A DNA stretch of 15,405 bases from an uncultured Actinomyces sp. (lineage in GTDB: Bacteria > Actinomycetota > Actinomycetes > Actinomycetales > Actinomycetaceae): contig CAJZDJ010000046.1 of NCBI GenBank assembly GCA_915063485.1, positions 1-15,405 of the forward strand, in the 5' to 3' direction. This document shows, piece after piece, positions 1 through 8,942 of the stretch. The notes under the pieces were generated by a model. That model was not told the origin of the DNA. It was given only the letters and a program-made list of their open reading frames with translations, and ran no database searches. How positions within the stretch are numbered: the first letter of the stretch is position 1; each line of letters starts with the position of its first letter. A program made the translations under genes and the position numbers.

Positions 1-53
1 AGCGCGCTTCCCTGACACGGAAGAGGTCACTGGTTCGATCCCAGTATCGCCCA
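1..53 (+). tRNA. tRNA-Val (anticodon GAC), 5' part outside window
   Basis: This is the 3' part of a tRNA. The anticodon stem CTTCC/GGAAG (7-11 and 19-23) encloses the loop CTGACAC with anticodon GAC at 14-16, which reads GUC valine codons. A 5-nt variable region (24-28), a T arm ACTGG-TTCGATC-CCAGT (29-45), the acceptor strand ATCGCCC (46-52) and discriminator A53 follow. The CCA end is not encoded. The acceptor 5' strand and most of the D arm lie before the window, so the length and any upstream tandem tRNAs cannot be judged. Confidence 0.93.
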
Positions 54-60
54 CGCGTTT

Positions 61-85
61 CCCAGCTTTAAAGCTGGGTTTTTTT
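61..85 (+). terminator. Intrinsic terminator of the tRNA-Val transcript
   Basis: CCCAGCTTT (61-69) is followed directly by its reverse complement AAAGCTGGG (70-78) and then seven T residues (79-85). This is a textbook rho-independent terminator 7 nt after the tRNA. It ends only 18 nt before the uvrC start codon. Confidence 0.9.
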
Positions 86-103
86 ATATCATTTTGTATT
101 GTC

Positions 104-2125
104 ATGGCAGATCCATCTACTTATAAACCAGCTCCTGGCCAAATTCCTACTTCTCCGGGCGTCTATCGTTTTCTCGATGAGCAGGGCAGAGTCATCTATG
201 TTGGCAAGGCCAAAAATCTGCGCCAGCGCCTGAGTAACTACTTCCAGGATCTAAGCGCACTACATCCACGCACCCAAAAAATGGTGACCACCGCAGTGGC
301 AGTTAAGTGGACTGTGGTGCAAACCGAGGTGGAATCCTTGGCCCTGGAATATTCCTGGATTAAGGAATTTAACCCGCGCTTCAACGTCATGTATAAGGAC
401 GACAAGTCCTACCCTTACCTGGCTGTAACCATGGGCGATACCATTCCTCGCGTTCAGGTTATGCGTGGGGCACGTAAACCTAAGGTGCGTTACTTTGGGC
501 CATTTGTGCAAGCCTGGTCTATTCGCGACACAGTTGATCAACTACTGCGGGTATTCCCGGTACGCACCTGCTCCCAAGGGGTACTAAAACGCGCCCAAGC
601 CTCAGGCCGGCCCTGCTTGCTGGGCTATATAGATAAATGCTCAGCTCCCTGTGTAGGGCGCATTTCAATAGAAGATCACTACGCCCTAGCGGAAGATTTT
701 TGCTCCTTCATGTCTGGGCGCACTGGTCCCTACGTGCGTGAGCTTGAGAAACAGATGCAGGCCGCAGCTCAAAAGCTGGACTATGAGCGGGCTGCGCGCT
801 TGCGTGACGATATTGCCGCCTTGAAAAAGGTAATTGAAGCTAACGCCGTGGTACTTCCGGACGCCACTAATGCCGACGTTTTTGCCCTGGTACGCGACGA
901 GCTAGAGGCCGCTGTGCAGGTCTTTCATGTGCGTGGCGGGCGTATTCGCGGTCAGCGCGGCTGGGTGGTGGAATTGGTTGAGCCCCTAGACGACGGCGCC
1001 CTACTGGAAAACCTAATCGAGCAGGTTTATGGGGACGCTACCCCTGGGCGCGGTAACACGCAGGCCCCTACCAGCGTGGACGACGTCGCCCACAGCGACA
1101 CCTCAGCTGTACCGCGAGAAATCCTGGTGCCCACCCTGCCCCAAAACCTAGACGCTTTACGCGACTGGCTTAGTTCGCTACGTGGCGCCAATGTAGAAAT
1201 TAGGGTGCCGCACCGGGGCGACAAACGCGCCTTACTGGGCACAGTGCTAAAAAACGCTGAAGACGCCATGCGCCTACATAAAGCCAAGCGCGTAGGTGAC
1301 CTAACCCAGCGCTCAGCGGCGCTAGAAGAACTCGCCCAAGTTTTAGAACTAGAAACCGCCCCGCTGCGCATTGAATGCTATGACGTCTCCCACACCCAGG
1401 GCACCCACCAGGTGGCCTCAATGGTGGTTTTTGAAGACGGCGCCCCCCGCAAGAGTGAATACCGCAAATTCATTATTCGGGGCGAAGACGGCAACGGCGC
1501 AAGTGATGACACTGCCGCCATGCGTGAAGTGCTAACCCGTCGAGTACGCCGCTACCTGGCTGCCTCTGGGCACCCGGAAATGAGTGGGGAAGACGAGGAC
1601 GGCGTCACCATTACCTCCGGCCCCATTGACCCGCAAACGGGCAAACCTAAACGCTTTGCCTACGCCCCTTCACTGATTGTGGTTGACGGTGGTCTGCCCC
1701 AGGTCAATGCCGCCCAGGCCGTAATTGAGGAGATGGGCGCTGACATCCCCGTAATTGGCTTAGCTAAGCGCCTGGAGGAAGTGTGGGTGCCCGGCCACCA
1801 ATTTCCGGTGATCTTCCCGCGCACTTCAGCGGCCCTATATCTGCTGCAATATTTGCGCGACGAATCCCACCGCGCCGCTATCACCCACCACCGCAAACGC
1901 CGGGCGCAAGCTATGACCCGTTCAGTACTAGATGAGGTACCCGGTTTAGGCCCAGCCAAGCAGAGCGCATTACTACGTCAATTTGGTTCAGTAGCGGCCA
2001 TGCGTGAGCTTAGCGTCGAGCAGTTAACCCAGGCTAAAGGGGTAGGACCTGCATTAGCGCAGGCCATCAAGGATCACCTGGATGCACATCCGGCGGGTGG
2101 GGCCAAAAAGAATAGCCATAAATAA
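104..2125 (+). CDS. uvrC: UvrABC system protein C (excinuclease subunit)
   Basis: UvrC is the nuclease subunit of UvrABC nucleotide excision repair; it cuts the damaged strand on both sides of the lesion after UvrB loading. The 673-residue product has an N-terminal GIY-YIG nuclease domain (GVY at 19-21, YVG at 32-34, Arg40, then the [14 protein letters not shown] segment). A UVR helix pair that contacts UvrB lies near residues 211-245. The C-terminal RNase H-like endonuclease domain ([13 protein letters not shown]) ends in helix-hairpin-helix repeats ([24 protein letters not shown]). The start is set by the family-typical opening [15 protein letters not shown]. No Shine-Dalgarno sequence is visible and the tRNA terminator lies 18 nt upstream, so the leader must be very short or absent. 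An acidic, Ser/Thr-rich insertion (about residues 311-335) separates the central region from the RNase H-like domain. Length is normal for actinobacteria. Confidence 0.97.
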   Translation: MADPSTYKPAPGQIPTSPGVYRFLDEQGRVIYVGKAKNLRQRLSNYFQDLSALHPRTQKMVTTAVAVKWTVVQTEVESLALEYSWIKEFNPRFNVMYKDDKSYPYLAVTMGDTIPRVQVMRGARKPKVRYFGPFVQAWSIRDTVDQLLRVFPVRTCSQGVLKRAQASGRPCLLGYIDKCSAPCVGRISIEDHYALAEDFCSFMSGRTGPYVRELEKQMQAAAQKLDYERAARLRDDIAALKKVIEANAVVLPDATNADVFALVRDELEAAVQVFHVRGGRIRGQRGWVVELVEPLDDGALLENLIEQVYGDATPGRGNTQAPTSVDDVAHSDTSAVPREILVPTLPQNLDALRDWLSSLRGANVEIRVPHRGDKRALLGTVLKNAEDAMRLHKAKRVGDLTQRSAALEELAQVLELETAPLRIECYDVSHTQGTHQVASMVVFEDGAPRKSEYRKFIIRGEDGNGASDDTAAMREVLTRRVRRYLAASGHPEMSGEDEDGVTITSGPIDPQTGKPKRFAYAPSLIVVDGGLPQVNAAQAVIEEMGADIPVIGLAKRLEEVWVPGHQFPVIFPRTSAALYLLQYLRDESHRAAITHHRKRRAQAMTRSVLDEVPGLGPAKQSALLRQFGSVAAMRELSVEQLTQAKGVGPALAQAIKDHLDAHPAGGAKKNSHK

Positions 2126-2133
2126 CCGCAGGC

Positions 2134-2171
2134 TGTTAACACGCACCCAAACATGCGATTATGAGTTCATG
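2134..2171 (+). promoter_or_regulatory. Possible promoter giving a leaderless rapZ transcript
   Basis: The 43-nt uvrC-rapZ gap has no Shine-Dalgarno sequence. A TTAACA hexamer at 2136-2141 resembles a -35 box. GATTAT at 2157-2162 sits exactly -12 to -7 from the ATG at 2169 and carries the two key -10 bases (A at -11, T at -7). The spacer between the boxes is short (15 nt), so the -35 match may be chance. The fit is suggestive of leaderless initiation only; no transcript start is known. Confidence 0.35.
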
Positions 2172-3116
2172 ACCCACAGCGAAAGCGCATCACTTAACAC
2201 TGTCCCTCACGGTATTCCTGTACTAGATGCGCAGGCCGCACCGGTTGAGCCTGCTCAGCGTCCTGAATTATTAATTGTCACCGGCATGTCTGGGGCCGGG
2301 CGTTCACGTGCCGCCATGGCTTTGGAAGATCTTGACTGGTATGTGGTTGATAACCTGCCACCTCAGATGCTGCCAGCCCTGGCAGGCATGATGACTGCTG
2401 ACGGCGGGGGAGTGCACCGCCTGGCTGTGGTGGTGGACGTACGTAGCCGTGACTTTTTCAGCCAGTTCTTTGACTATCTAAAGCGTCTGCGTGACACAGA
2501 CGTAAACTACCGAGTTATTTTCTTAGACGCTTCAGATGCTGCCCTGGTGCGCCGCTTTGAGTCTTCACGCCGCCCGCACCCACTGCAGGGGCGGGGGTCA
2601 ATTTTGGAAGGTATTAACCGCGAGCGCGCACTGCTAGGCGATCTACGTGCCCGCGCTGATGACGTGATTGATACTTCAAATTGCTCCGTGCATGACCTGT
2701 CACGCCAGATCCGTGATCTGGTGGCTACCGAGTCTGATTTGGCGTTAAAGATCAACGTGATGAGCTTTGGCTTTAAATATGGCATTCCGCTGGATGCAGA
2801 TTATGTATGCGACGTACGTTTTATTCCTAACCCTTACTGGGTGGGGGAGCTGCGCCATTTAACTGGTCGCGATGCGCCGGTGGCTGAATATGTCTTTGCT
2901 CAGCCCGGTGCAGCTCAATTTGTTGACCAATATGCCAACCTGCTGGTTCCGGTTCTGCCACACTATTTAGATGAACTTAAACCGAACGTCACGATTGCGA
3001 TGGGATGCACCGGTGGTAAGCACCGCTCGGTGGCTAGCGCAGAGCGCGTGGCTGCGCATTTGCAGGCAGCCGGTTTCAGTGTGCGTACCTATCACCGTGA
3101 CTTGGGACGGGAGTGA
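2169..3116 (+). CDS. rapZ: RapZ-family nucleotide-binding protein (RNase adapter family)
   Basis: The product is a P-loop protein of the RapZ/YvcJ family. In Escherichia coli RapZ is the adapter that targets the GlmZ sRNA to RNase E; the actinobacterial role is unsettled, though the gene is constantly linked to yvcK and whiA. With the chosen ATG it has 315 residues. A Walker A motif GMSGAGRS lies at 39-46, followed by the family signature VVDNLPP and a C-terminal GCTGGKHRSVASAERVA motif. The frame stays open upstream to an ATG at 2082, but that start would overlap uvrC by 44 nt with non-conserved residues; 2169 gives a more usual length. Even so, about 30 residues precede the P-loop domain. 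The stop codon overlaps the yvcK start in TGATG, implying translational coupling. Confidence 0.93.
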   Translation: MTHSESASLNTVPHGIPVLDAQAAPVEPAQRPELLIVTGMSGAGRSRAAMALEDLDWYVVDNLPPQMLPALAGMMTADGGGVHRLAVVVDVRSRDFFSQFFDYLKRLRDTDVNYRVIFLDASDAALVRRFESSRRPHPLQGRGSILEGINRERALLGDLRARADDVIDTSNCSVHDLSRQIRDLVATESDLALKINVMSFGFKYGIPLDADYVCDVRFIPNPYWVGELRHLTGRDAPVAEYVFAQPGAAQFVDQYANLLVPVLPHYLDELKPNVTIAMGCTGGKHRSVASAERVAAHLQAAGFSVRTYHRDLGRE

Positions 3117-4105
3117 TGAGTGTGGCGTTAAGTAATAACTTTGTGAAAACTGATGAACCAGGTGGTACCCGCCGTGATCGGGTAGTGGCCCTGGGTGGTG
3201 GCCATGGCTTGTCTGCCACTTTAAAGGCGTTGCGTAGCATCGATATTGACCCCACCGCAGTGGTTACGGTTGCCGATGATGGCGGTTCTTCTGGGCGCCT
3301 GCGCCGTGAGTTTGACTGTCTGCCACCGGGGGATTTGCGTATGGCTTTAGCTGCGCTTTGTGATGACTCCACTGACTGGGGCACCACTTGGCGTGACGTT
3401 TTACAGCACCGTTTTAAAGGCCAGGGAGAGTTGGATAATCACGCCCTGGGAAACCTGCTGATTTTGGCGCTATGGCAGTTGCTTGAAGATGATTTGGCGG
3501 GTCTTGACTGGGTAGGAAGACTACTCAATATTCATGGGCGAGTGGTGCCTATGAGTTCTTCACCGCTGGTTATTGAGGCTGATTCTTGGCAGGGTGATAA
3601 CTGTGAGCATTTAAGTGGCCAGGCTGCCGTGGCTAAGGCTACTGGTTGTGTAAAACATTTAGCGGTGGTGCCTGCAGATGCTGACGCTCACCCTGAGGCT
3701 GTGCGCGCTATTGACGCAGCTGACTGGGTACTGCTGGGGCCGGGCTCTTGGTATACCTCAGTGCTACCGCATTTACTGCTGCCAGCCATGCACCGAGCTT
3801 TGGTCTCTACTAAGGCTAAAAAGGCTGTGATCATGAATTTGGGGACCGCTAAAGCTGAGACTGTAGGTATGGGGGCGGCAGATTTGCTGGAGGCTTTAGA
3901 GGCTTACGCCCCTGATCTACGTATTGATGCGGTTATTTGCGATCCGCGCCAGTGTGGCGATCGCGCCCGCCTAGTGGCCTGCACGAAGCGTATGGGTGGC
4001 ACTTTGATGGAGTTTGAAGTATCTAGGGACGCTTATGGGTGGGTGCATGACCCGCTCTTGCTAGGATCTGCTTTGAAACAGACCTTTGAGTCCCTGGGAG
4101 CTTAG
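3116..4105 (+). CDS. yvcK: YvcK/CofD-like family protein (gluconeogenesis factor)
   Basis: This belongs to the YvcK branch of the CofD-like family, which binds UDP-sugars and is needed for normal cell-envelope synthesis and growth on gluconeogenic carbon in Bacillus and mycobacteria (CuvA). The 329-residue product shows GGGHGL at 27-32, DDGGSSGRLR at 54-63, DNHALGNLLI and GPGSWYTSVLP, all characteristic of the family. The ATG at 3116 overlaps the rapZ stop by one base (TGATG). A GTG at 3113 would add one residue and cannot be excluded. A GGGA at 3104-3107, 8 nt ahead, is the best ribosome-binding match. It sits between rapZ and whiA in the conserved actinobacterial order, so co-transcription with both is likely. 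Confidence 0.95.
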   Translation: MSVALSNNFVKTDEPGGTRRDRVVALGGGHGLSATLKALRSIDIDPTAVVTVADDGGSSGRLRREFDCLPPGDLRMALAALCDDSTDWGTTWRDVLQHRFKGQGELDNHALGNLLILALWQLLEDDLAGLDWVGRLLNIHGRVVPMSSSPLVIEADSWQGDNCEHLSGQAAVAKATGCVKHLAVVPADADAHPEAVRAIDAADWVLLGPGSWYTSVLPHLLLPAMHRALVSTKAKKAVIMNLGTAKAETVGMGAADLLEALEAYAPDLRIDAVICDPRQCGDRARLVACTKRMGGTLMEFEVSRDAYGWVHDPLLLGSALKQTFESLGA

Positions 4106-4108
4106 TAA

Positions 4109-5116
4109 ATGTCTTTGACTTTAGACGTTAAAAACGAGCTAGCTTGCGTCGTTCCTGCCAGTGTTAAGGAGGCGCAGGCAGAGGTGGCGTCTATATTGCG
4201 CTTTGCCGGTGGCTTGCAGCGTCTAAGGTCTGGCTACTTGGTGTATGCCGAATTAGATCATCAAGCTAGTGCCCAACGGCTGCGTAAACTTATTGCCCGC
4301 TATTACAAGGTAGAAACTGAGCTGATCAGGCTTAATCAGACCACTCCCGAGCGTGGGGAGCGCTATATGGTGCGCACCTTGGATAGCGGCAATAAACTGG
4401 CTGTAACTGGTCCTAGTAATCTATTTGCGCGGCAAAGCGGGCTGTTAAATTCCAAAGATGAACCGGTGTTGGGTCTACCTAAGCCGGTGATTTGGGGTGG
4501 TCGCACTGTAGTTGGTGCAGCTTGGCGGGGAGCTTTTCTAGCGCGCGGCTCATTAACTGCCCCGGAGCGTTCCTATGCCATGGAGGTGACCTGCCCTTCT
4601 GAGCAGGCAGCGGTGGCTTTGGTGGGGGTAGCTAAATCTATCGATTTAACCGCCACGCACCGTGAAGCTAGGCGCAGTTACCGGGTGGTGATCCGTGACG
4701 GGGAAGCTATTTCTAAAATGCTCACCCGTATGGGAGCTAAAAAGACGGTGGCCTTGTGGGATGAGCAGCGTTCGCGGCGTGAGTCGCGTGGTACTGCTAA
4801 CCGCCTAGCTAATTTCGACGACGCCAACTTGCGTCGCAGCGCCCGGGCGGCGGTAACTAATAGTGCCAAGGTAGAGCGCGCCTTTGAAATTTTGGGTGAT
4901 GACATCCCTGAAAACTTGCGCCAAGCTGGTTTGTTGCGTTTGGAGCATAAGCATGCGTCTTTAGAGGAGCTGGGTCAGTTGGCGACGCCGCCGCTGACTA
5001 AGGATGCTATTGCTGGGCGGATTCGGCGCTTGCTGGCTAGCGCCGATAAGGTCGCTCACGAGCGTGGCATTGCTGACACTAGCTCAGTGCTGACTGGAGA
5101 GATGCTCGAAGACTGA
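4109..5116 (+). CDS. whiA: DNA-binding protein WhiA
   Basis: WhiA is the conserved Gram-positive DNA-binding protein that, in Streptomyces, works with WhiB to switch on sporulation septation, and in Bacillus affects division and chromosome segregation. The 335-residue product has an N-terminal LAGLIDADG-like fold (RGAFLARGSLTAP segment near residues 144-156) and a C-terminal helix-turn-helix domain carrying the family blocks RLANFDDANLRRSARAA and RLEHKHASLEELGQLA. The ATG lies 3 nt after the yvcK stop with GGGAG at 4096-4100 as a well-spaced ribosome-binding site, so it is the third gene of a rapZ-yvcK-whiA operon. A perfect palindrome begins 36 nt after the stop. Residues and length are ordinary for the family. 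Confidence 0.96.
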   Translation: MSLTLDVKNELACVVPASVKEAQAEVASILRFAGGLQRLRSGYLVYAELDHQASAQRLRKLIARYYKVETELIRLNQTTPERGERYMVRTLDSGNKLAVTGPSNLFARQSGLLNSKDEPVLGLPKPVIWGGRTVVGAAWRGAFLARGSLTAPERSYAMEVTCPSEQAAVALVGVAKSIDLTATHREARRSYRVVIRDGEAISKMLTRMGAKKTVALWDEQRSRRESRGTANRLANFDDANLRRSARAAVTNSAKVERAFEILGDDIPENLRQAGLLRLEHKHASLEELGQLATPPLTKDAIAGRIRRLLASADKVAHERGIADTSSVLTGEMLED

Positions 5117-5151
5117 CGCCCATCGTGTTTGGATTAACAACGATGTGACCA

Positions 5152-5189
5152 AAGCCGTTTAATAGGACTTAAGTCCTATTAAACGGCTT
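5152..5189. repeat. Perfect 38-bp palindrome between whiA and gap
   Basis: The 19-nt half AAGCCGTTTAATAGGACTT is followed directly by its exact reverse complement. There is no loop and no mismatch. It starts 36 nt after the whiA stop. No T-run follows (the next bases are ATCTGC), so it is not a classical intrinsic terminator, though a long hairpin could still stop or protect transcripts. Its centre, GGACTTAAGTCC (5165-5176), matches the central 12 positions of the mycobacterial DosR box (GGACTWWAGTCC, recalled from the literature); the outer positions do not match. It could be a terminator, an operator for gap, or both. Confidence 0.85.
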
Positions 5190-6402
<1,213 letters not shown>

Positions 6403-6436
6403 GCTAAGACGAACTAACGGGAGTATGACTCTCTAA

Positions 6437-6522
6437 AGCTGAGCCCGCGCACATTAGTACGCGGGCTCAGCTGCACCGGGCCTACTTAAAGTAGGCAACC
6501 GGATAACTCCGCTATTAGCGGA
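6437..6522 (+). promoter_or_regulatory. Cluster of three hairpins between gap and pgk
   Basis: Three inverted repeats stand in a row in the 150-nt gap-pgk spacer. The first has a perfect 13-bp GC-rich stem (6437-6449 with 6460-6472, 10-nt loop). The second is GCCTACTT/AAGTAGGC (6480-6487 with 6489-6496), extended by CCGG/CCGG (6476-6479 with 6499-6502) across a 2-nt bulge. The third is TCCGCT-ATT-AGCGGA (6508-6522). None is followed by a T-run, so complete termination is unlikely. They may partly terminate, mark an RNA-processing site, or protect the 3' end of a separate gap mRNA. Confidence 0.7.
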
Positions 6523-6552
6523 TACAAAGCTGTATTAAAGGAGAAAACGATT

Positions 6553-7746
6553 ATGAAGACCATCGAGAGCCTCGGTGATCTAAGCGGCAAGAGCGTACTA
6601 GTTCGCTCCGACTTTAACGTGCCGCTAGACGCAGACAAGAACATTACCGATGACGGTCGTATCCGTGCCGCTCTACCTACCCTGAAGCTGCTGCTTGACG
6701 CTGGCGCCAAGGTAATTGTGGTGGCTCACCTGGGTCGCCCCAAGGGCAAAGTCAACCCCGACTACTCGCTAGCCCCCGTGGCCAAGCGTCTAGAGGAGCT
6801 GGCCGGCGTTAAGGTAACCCTGGCCAGCGACACCGTAGGCGAGGGTGCCAAGGCTGCTGTGGCCGAGGCCAAGCCCGGCGAGATCGTGCTGCTGGAGAAC
6901 GTACGTTTCAACGCTGCTGAGACCTCCAAGGACGACGCTGAGCGCGAAGCTTTCGCCAAGGAACTGGCCGCTCTGGCTGACGTGTTCGTCTCTGACGGTT
7001 TCGGTGTTGTGCACCGCAAGCAGGCTTCGGTTTACGACGTTGCCAAGCTGCTGCCGGCCGCTACCGGTCTGCTAGTTGCCAAGGAAATCGAGTCCCTAGG
7101 CAAGGCCGTCAACAACCCTGAGCGTCCCTACGTAGTGGTTCTGGGTGGCTCCAAGGTTTCCGACAAGCTCGGTGTTATCGCCAACCTGCTGTCCAAGGCT
7201 GACAAGCTGATCGTCGGTGGCGGTATGGCCTACACCTTCCTTGCTGCCAAGGGCTACGGGGTTGGTACCTCGCTGCTGGAGAAGGACCAGATTGACACCG
7301 TCAAGGGCTACATCGAGACCGCTGAAAAGAACGGCGTCGAGCTGCTGCTGCCCGTTGACACCGTAGTGGCCCCCTACTTCGGTGCTGACGCCCCGGCCAC
7401 CGTGGTTCCTTCCACCGAGATCCCGGACGACCAAATGGGTCTGGACATCGGCCCCAAGACCCGCGAGCTGTTCGCTGACGCCATCAAGTCTGCCAAGACC
7501 GTGGTGTGGAACGGCCCCATGGGTGTATTCGAATTCCCCGCTTTTGCCGAAGGCACCAAGGCTGTCGCCAAGGCTATGAGCGAGTCTGACGCCTTCAGCG
7601 TCATCGGTGGTGGCGACTCTGCCAGCGCCGTACGTAACCTGGGCTTCGACGAGTCCACGTTCTCTCACATTTCCACTGGTGGTGGCGCCTCCCTCGAGCT
7701 GCTCGAGGGCAAGGTTCTACCCGGTATCGCTGTTTTGGAAGGCTGA
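6553..7746 (+). CDS. pgk: Phosphoglycerate kinase
   Basis: The enzyme transfers phosphate from 1,3-bisphosphoglycerate to ADP, giving 3-phosphoglycerate and ATP, directly after the Gap step. The 397-residue product has the substrate-binding RSDFNVP (18-24), HLGRPKG (59-65), LLENVRF, the actinobacterial-type SDGFGVVHR segment, the nucleotide-domain [11 protein letters not shown] and NGPMGVFE, and GGGDSA at 352-357 followed by [11 protein letters not shown]. Length is normal. The ATG at 6553 is preceded by AAAGGAG (6537-6543) at 9-nt spacing. It is separated from gap by the hairpin cluster and from tpiA by only 4 nt. Codon use matches that of gap. Confidence 0.98.
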   Translation: MKTIESLGDLSGKSVLVRSDFNVPLDADKNITDDGRIRAALPTLKLLLDAGAKVIVVAHLGRPKGKVNPDYSLAPVAKRLEELAGVKVTLASDTVGEGAKAAVAEAKPGEIVLLENVRFNAAETSKDDAEREAFAKELAALADVFVSDGFGVVHRKQASVYDVAKLLPAATGLLVAKEIESLGKAVNNPERPYVVVLGGSKVSDKLGVIANLLSKADKLIVGGGMAYTFLAAKGYGVGTSLLEKDQIDTVKGYIETAEKNGVELLLPVDTVVAPYFGADAPATVVPSTEIPDDQMGLDIGPKTRELFADAIKSAKTVVWNGPMGVFEFPAFAEGTKAVAKAMSESDAFSVIGGGDSASAVRNLGFDESTFSHISTGGGASLELLEGKVLPGIAVLEG

Positions 7747-7750
7747 AAAT

Positions 7751-8530
7751 ATGACCAACCGTACCCCCCTTATGGCCGGTAACTGGAAGATGAACCTCGA
7801 CCACCTCGAGGCCAACCATCTGATCCAGGGCCTGGCTGTAGAGCTGAAGGAAGACGAGCACGACTACTCCAAGTGTGAGGTAGTTGTTTTCCCGCCTTTC
7901 ACCAGCATCCGTTCCGTGCAGACCGTCGTCGAGGCTGACGAGCTGGGCATCAAGTACGGTGCTCAGGACGTATCCACCCACGACAACGGTGCCTACACCG
8001 GTGAAATCTCCACCGACATGCTAACCAAGCTAGGCTGCACCTACGTGCTAATGGGCCACTCCGAGCGTCGTGAATACCACGGCGAGTCCGACGAGTACGT
8101 TGGCGCCAAGGCCCGCAAGGTCCTAGACGCTGGCATGACCCCGCTGCTGTGCTGCGGTGAGGCTCTAGAGGTCCGCAAGGCTGGCACCCACGTAGAGTTC
8201 GTGGTTGGCCAGATCCGCGCCGCCCTCAAGGGCTGGAGCGGTGAGGACGTCGCCAAGATCGTCATCGCTTACGAGCCCATCTGGGCCATCGGTACCGGCG
8301 AGACCGCTACCAGCGAAGACGCCCAGGAAGTGTGCGGCGCCATCCGCGCCGCCCTGCGCGAGGACTACGGTGACGAGGTTGCCGACGTCGTGCGCGTGCT
8401 CTACGGTGGCTCCGCCAAGCCCGGCAACATCAAGGAGCTCATGGCTCAGCCTGACATCGACGGCGCCCTGGTTGGTGGCGCTTCCCTGAAGGCTGACTCC
8501 TTCGGCGAGATGGCCAACTTCTACGCCTGA
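7751..8530 (+). CDS. tpiA: Triose-phosphate isomerase
   Basis: The enzyme interconverts dihydroxyacetone phosphate and glyceraldehyde 3-phosphate, feeding Gap. The 259-residue product shows the TIM-barrel motifs AGNWKMN with Lys13, VLMGHSERR with catalytic His103, [11 protein letters not shown] with catalytic Glu175 (loop 6 follows), and YGGSAKPGN and [10 protein letters not shown] for phosphate binding. The ATG at 7751 lies 4 nt after the pgk stop; GGAAGG (7737-7742) inside the end of pgk is a well-spaced ribosome-binding site. The frame is open upstream into pgk, but those residues are unrelated to the family. It is the last gene of the gap-pgk-tpiA unit and is followed by a terminator. Confidence 0.97.
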   Translation: MTNRTPLMAGNWKMNLDHLEANHLIQGLAVELKEDEHDYSKCEVVVFPPFTSIRSVQTVVEADELGIKYGAQDVSTHDNGAYTGEISTDMLTKLGCTYVLMGHSERREYHGESDEYVGAKARKVLDAGMTPLLCCGEALEVRKAGTHVEFVVGQIRAALKGWSGEDVAKIVIAYEPIWAIGTGETATSEDAQEVCGAIRAALREDYGDEVADVVRVLYGGSAKPGNIKELMAQPDIDGALVGGASLKADSFGEMANFYA

Positions 8531-8545
8531 TAACACTCAGTCGTA

Positions 8546-8579
8546 AAACGGGGGTCAACCTCAAGGTTGGCCCCCGTTT
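8546..8579 (+). terminator. Intrinsic terminator after tpiA
   Basis: A 15-bp stem (8546-8560 with 8565-8579, one G-U pair) with a TCAA tetraloop carries a GGGGG/CCCCC core. The stem base is AAA/TTT, so the U-run is only three bases before an A. It begins 15 nt after the tpiA stop and probably ends the glycolytic operon, perhaps incompletely. Confidence 0.75.
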
Positions 8580-8617
8580 AACGCTGCAACTATCTAGTGT
8601 TTAAAGCTAGTAATTCG

Positions 8618-8669
8618 TTAAAAACTTCTTTGCACAGGTAGTATTTCAATTAGTGCAGCTATAGCTGCA
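8618..8669 (+). promoter_or_regulatory. Possible secG promoter with adjoining 16-bp palindrome
   Basis: TAGTAT at 8639-8644 resembles a -10 box; the best upstream match is TTAAAA at 8618-8623, with a short 15-nt spacer. Just downstream, where the transcript would begin, lies the perfect palindrome TGCAGCTATAGCTGCA (8654-8669). It could be an operator or a small leader hairpin. A separate promoter is plausible because tpiA ends in a terminator. Confidence 0.35.
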
Positions 8670-8699
8670 AACCCGACTACTAATAAGGAGGCGCGTAAG

Positions 8700-8942
8700 G
8701 TGGCTATCTTGGCAATCGTGCTTAAGGTTTTGCTATTCCTGTCTAGCTTCTTCCTGATTTTGACGATCCTGCTACACAAAGGCCAGGGCGGCGGTCTGTC
8801 CGACATGTTCGGTGGCGGTCTGTCTAGCTCGGTAGGTTCTTCCGGTGTGGCTGAGCGTAACCTCAACCGCATTACCATCGGTGTGGCCATCATTTGGGTT
8901 GCCACTATCGTGGGTCTAGGTCTAATCGCTCGCTTTGCCTGA
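8700..8942 (+). CDS. secG: Preprotein translocase subunit SecG
   Basis: SecG is the small accessory subunit of the SecYEG channel in the cytoplasmic membrane and assists SecA-driven export. The 80-residue product has two hydrophobic membrane segments (about residues 3-24 and 58-78). Between them is the glycine-rich loop LLHKGQGGGLSDMFGGG that typifies the family, and the actinobacterial NLNRIT motif precedes the second helix. The start is GTG at 8700, supported by AAGGAGG at 8685-8691, an ideal ribosome-binding site. Placement after tpiA is conserved in actinobacteria. The last 8 nt overlap the start of xerD. Confidence 0.96.
   Translation: MAILAIVLKVLLFLSSFFLILTILLHKGQGGGLSDMFGGGLSSSVGSSGVAERNLNRITIGVAIIWVATIVGLGLIARFA

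Noticed and set aside
2082..2168. Longer start for rapZ overlapping uvrC
   Set aside because: The extra 29 residues have no family similarity and overlap uvrC by 44 nt; the ATG at 2169 gives a more normal length.
7096..7668. A 190-residue open frame on the minus strand inside pgk
   Set aside because: It is antisense to a fully conserved phosphoglycerate kinase, has no ribosome-binding context and shows the Gly/Val/Asp-rich composition expected from the mirror of biased codons.
7607..7750. N-terminal extension of tpiA into pgk
   Set aside because: The added residues come from the third codon frame of conserved pgk sequence, and TpiA begins at [15 protein letters not shown].
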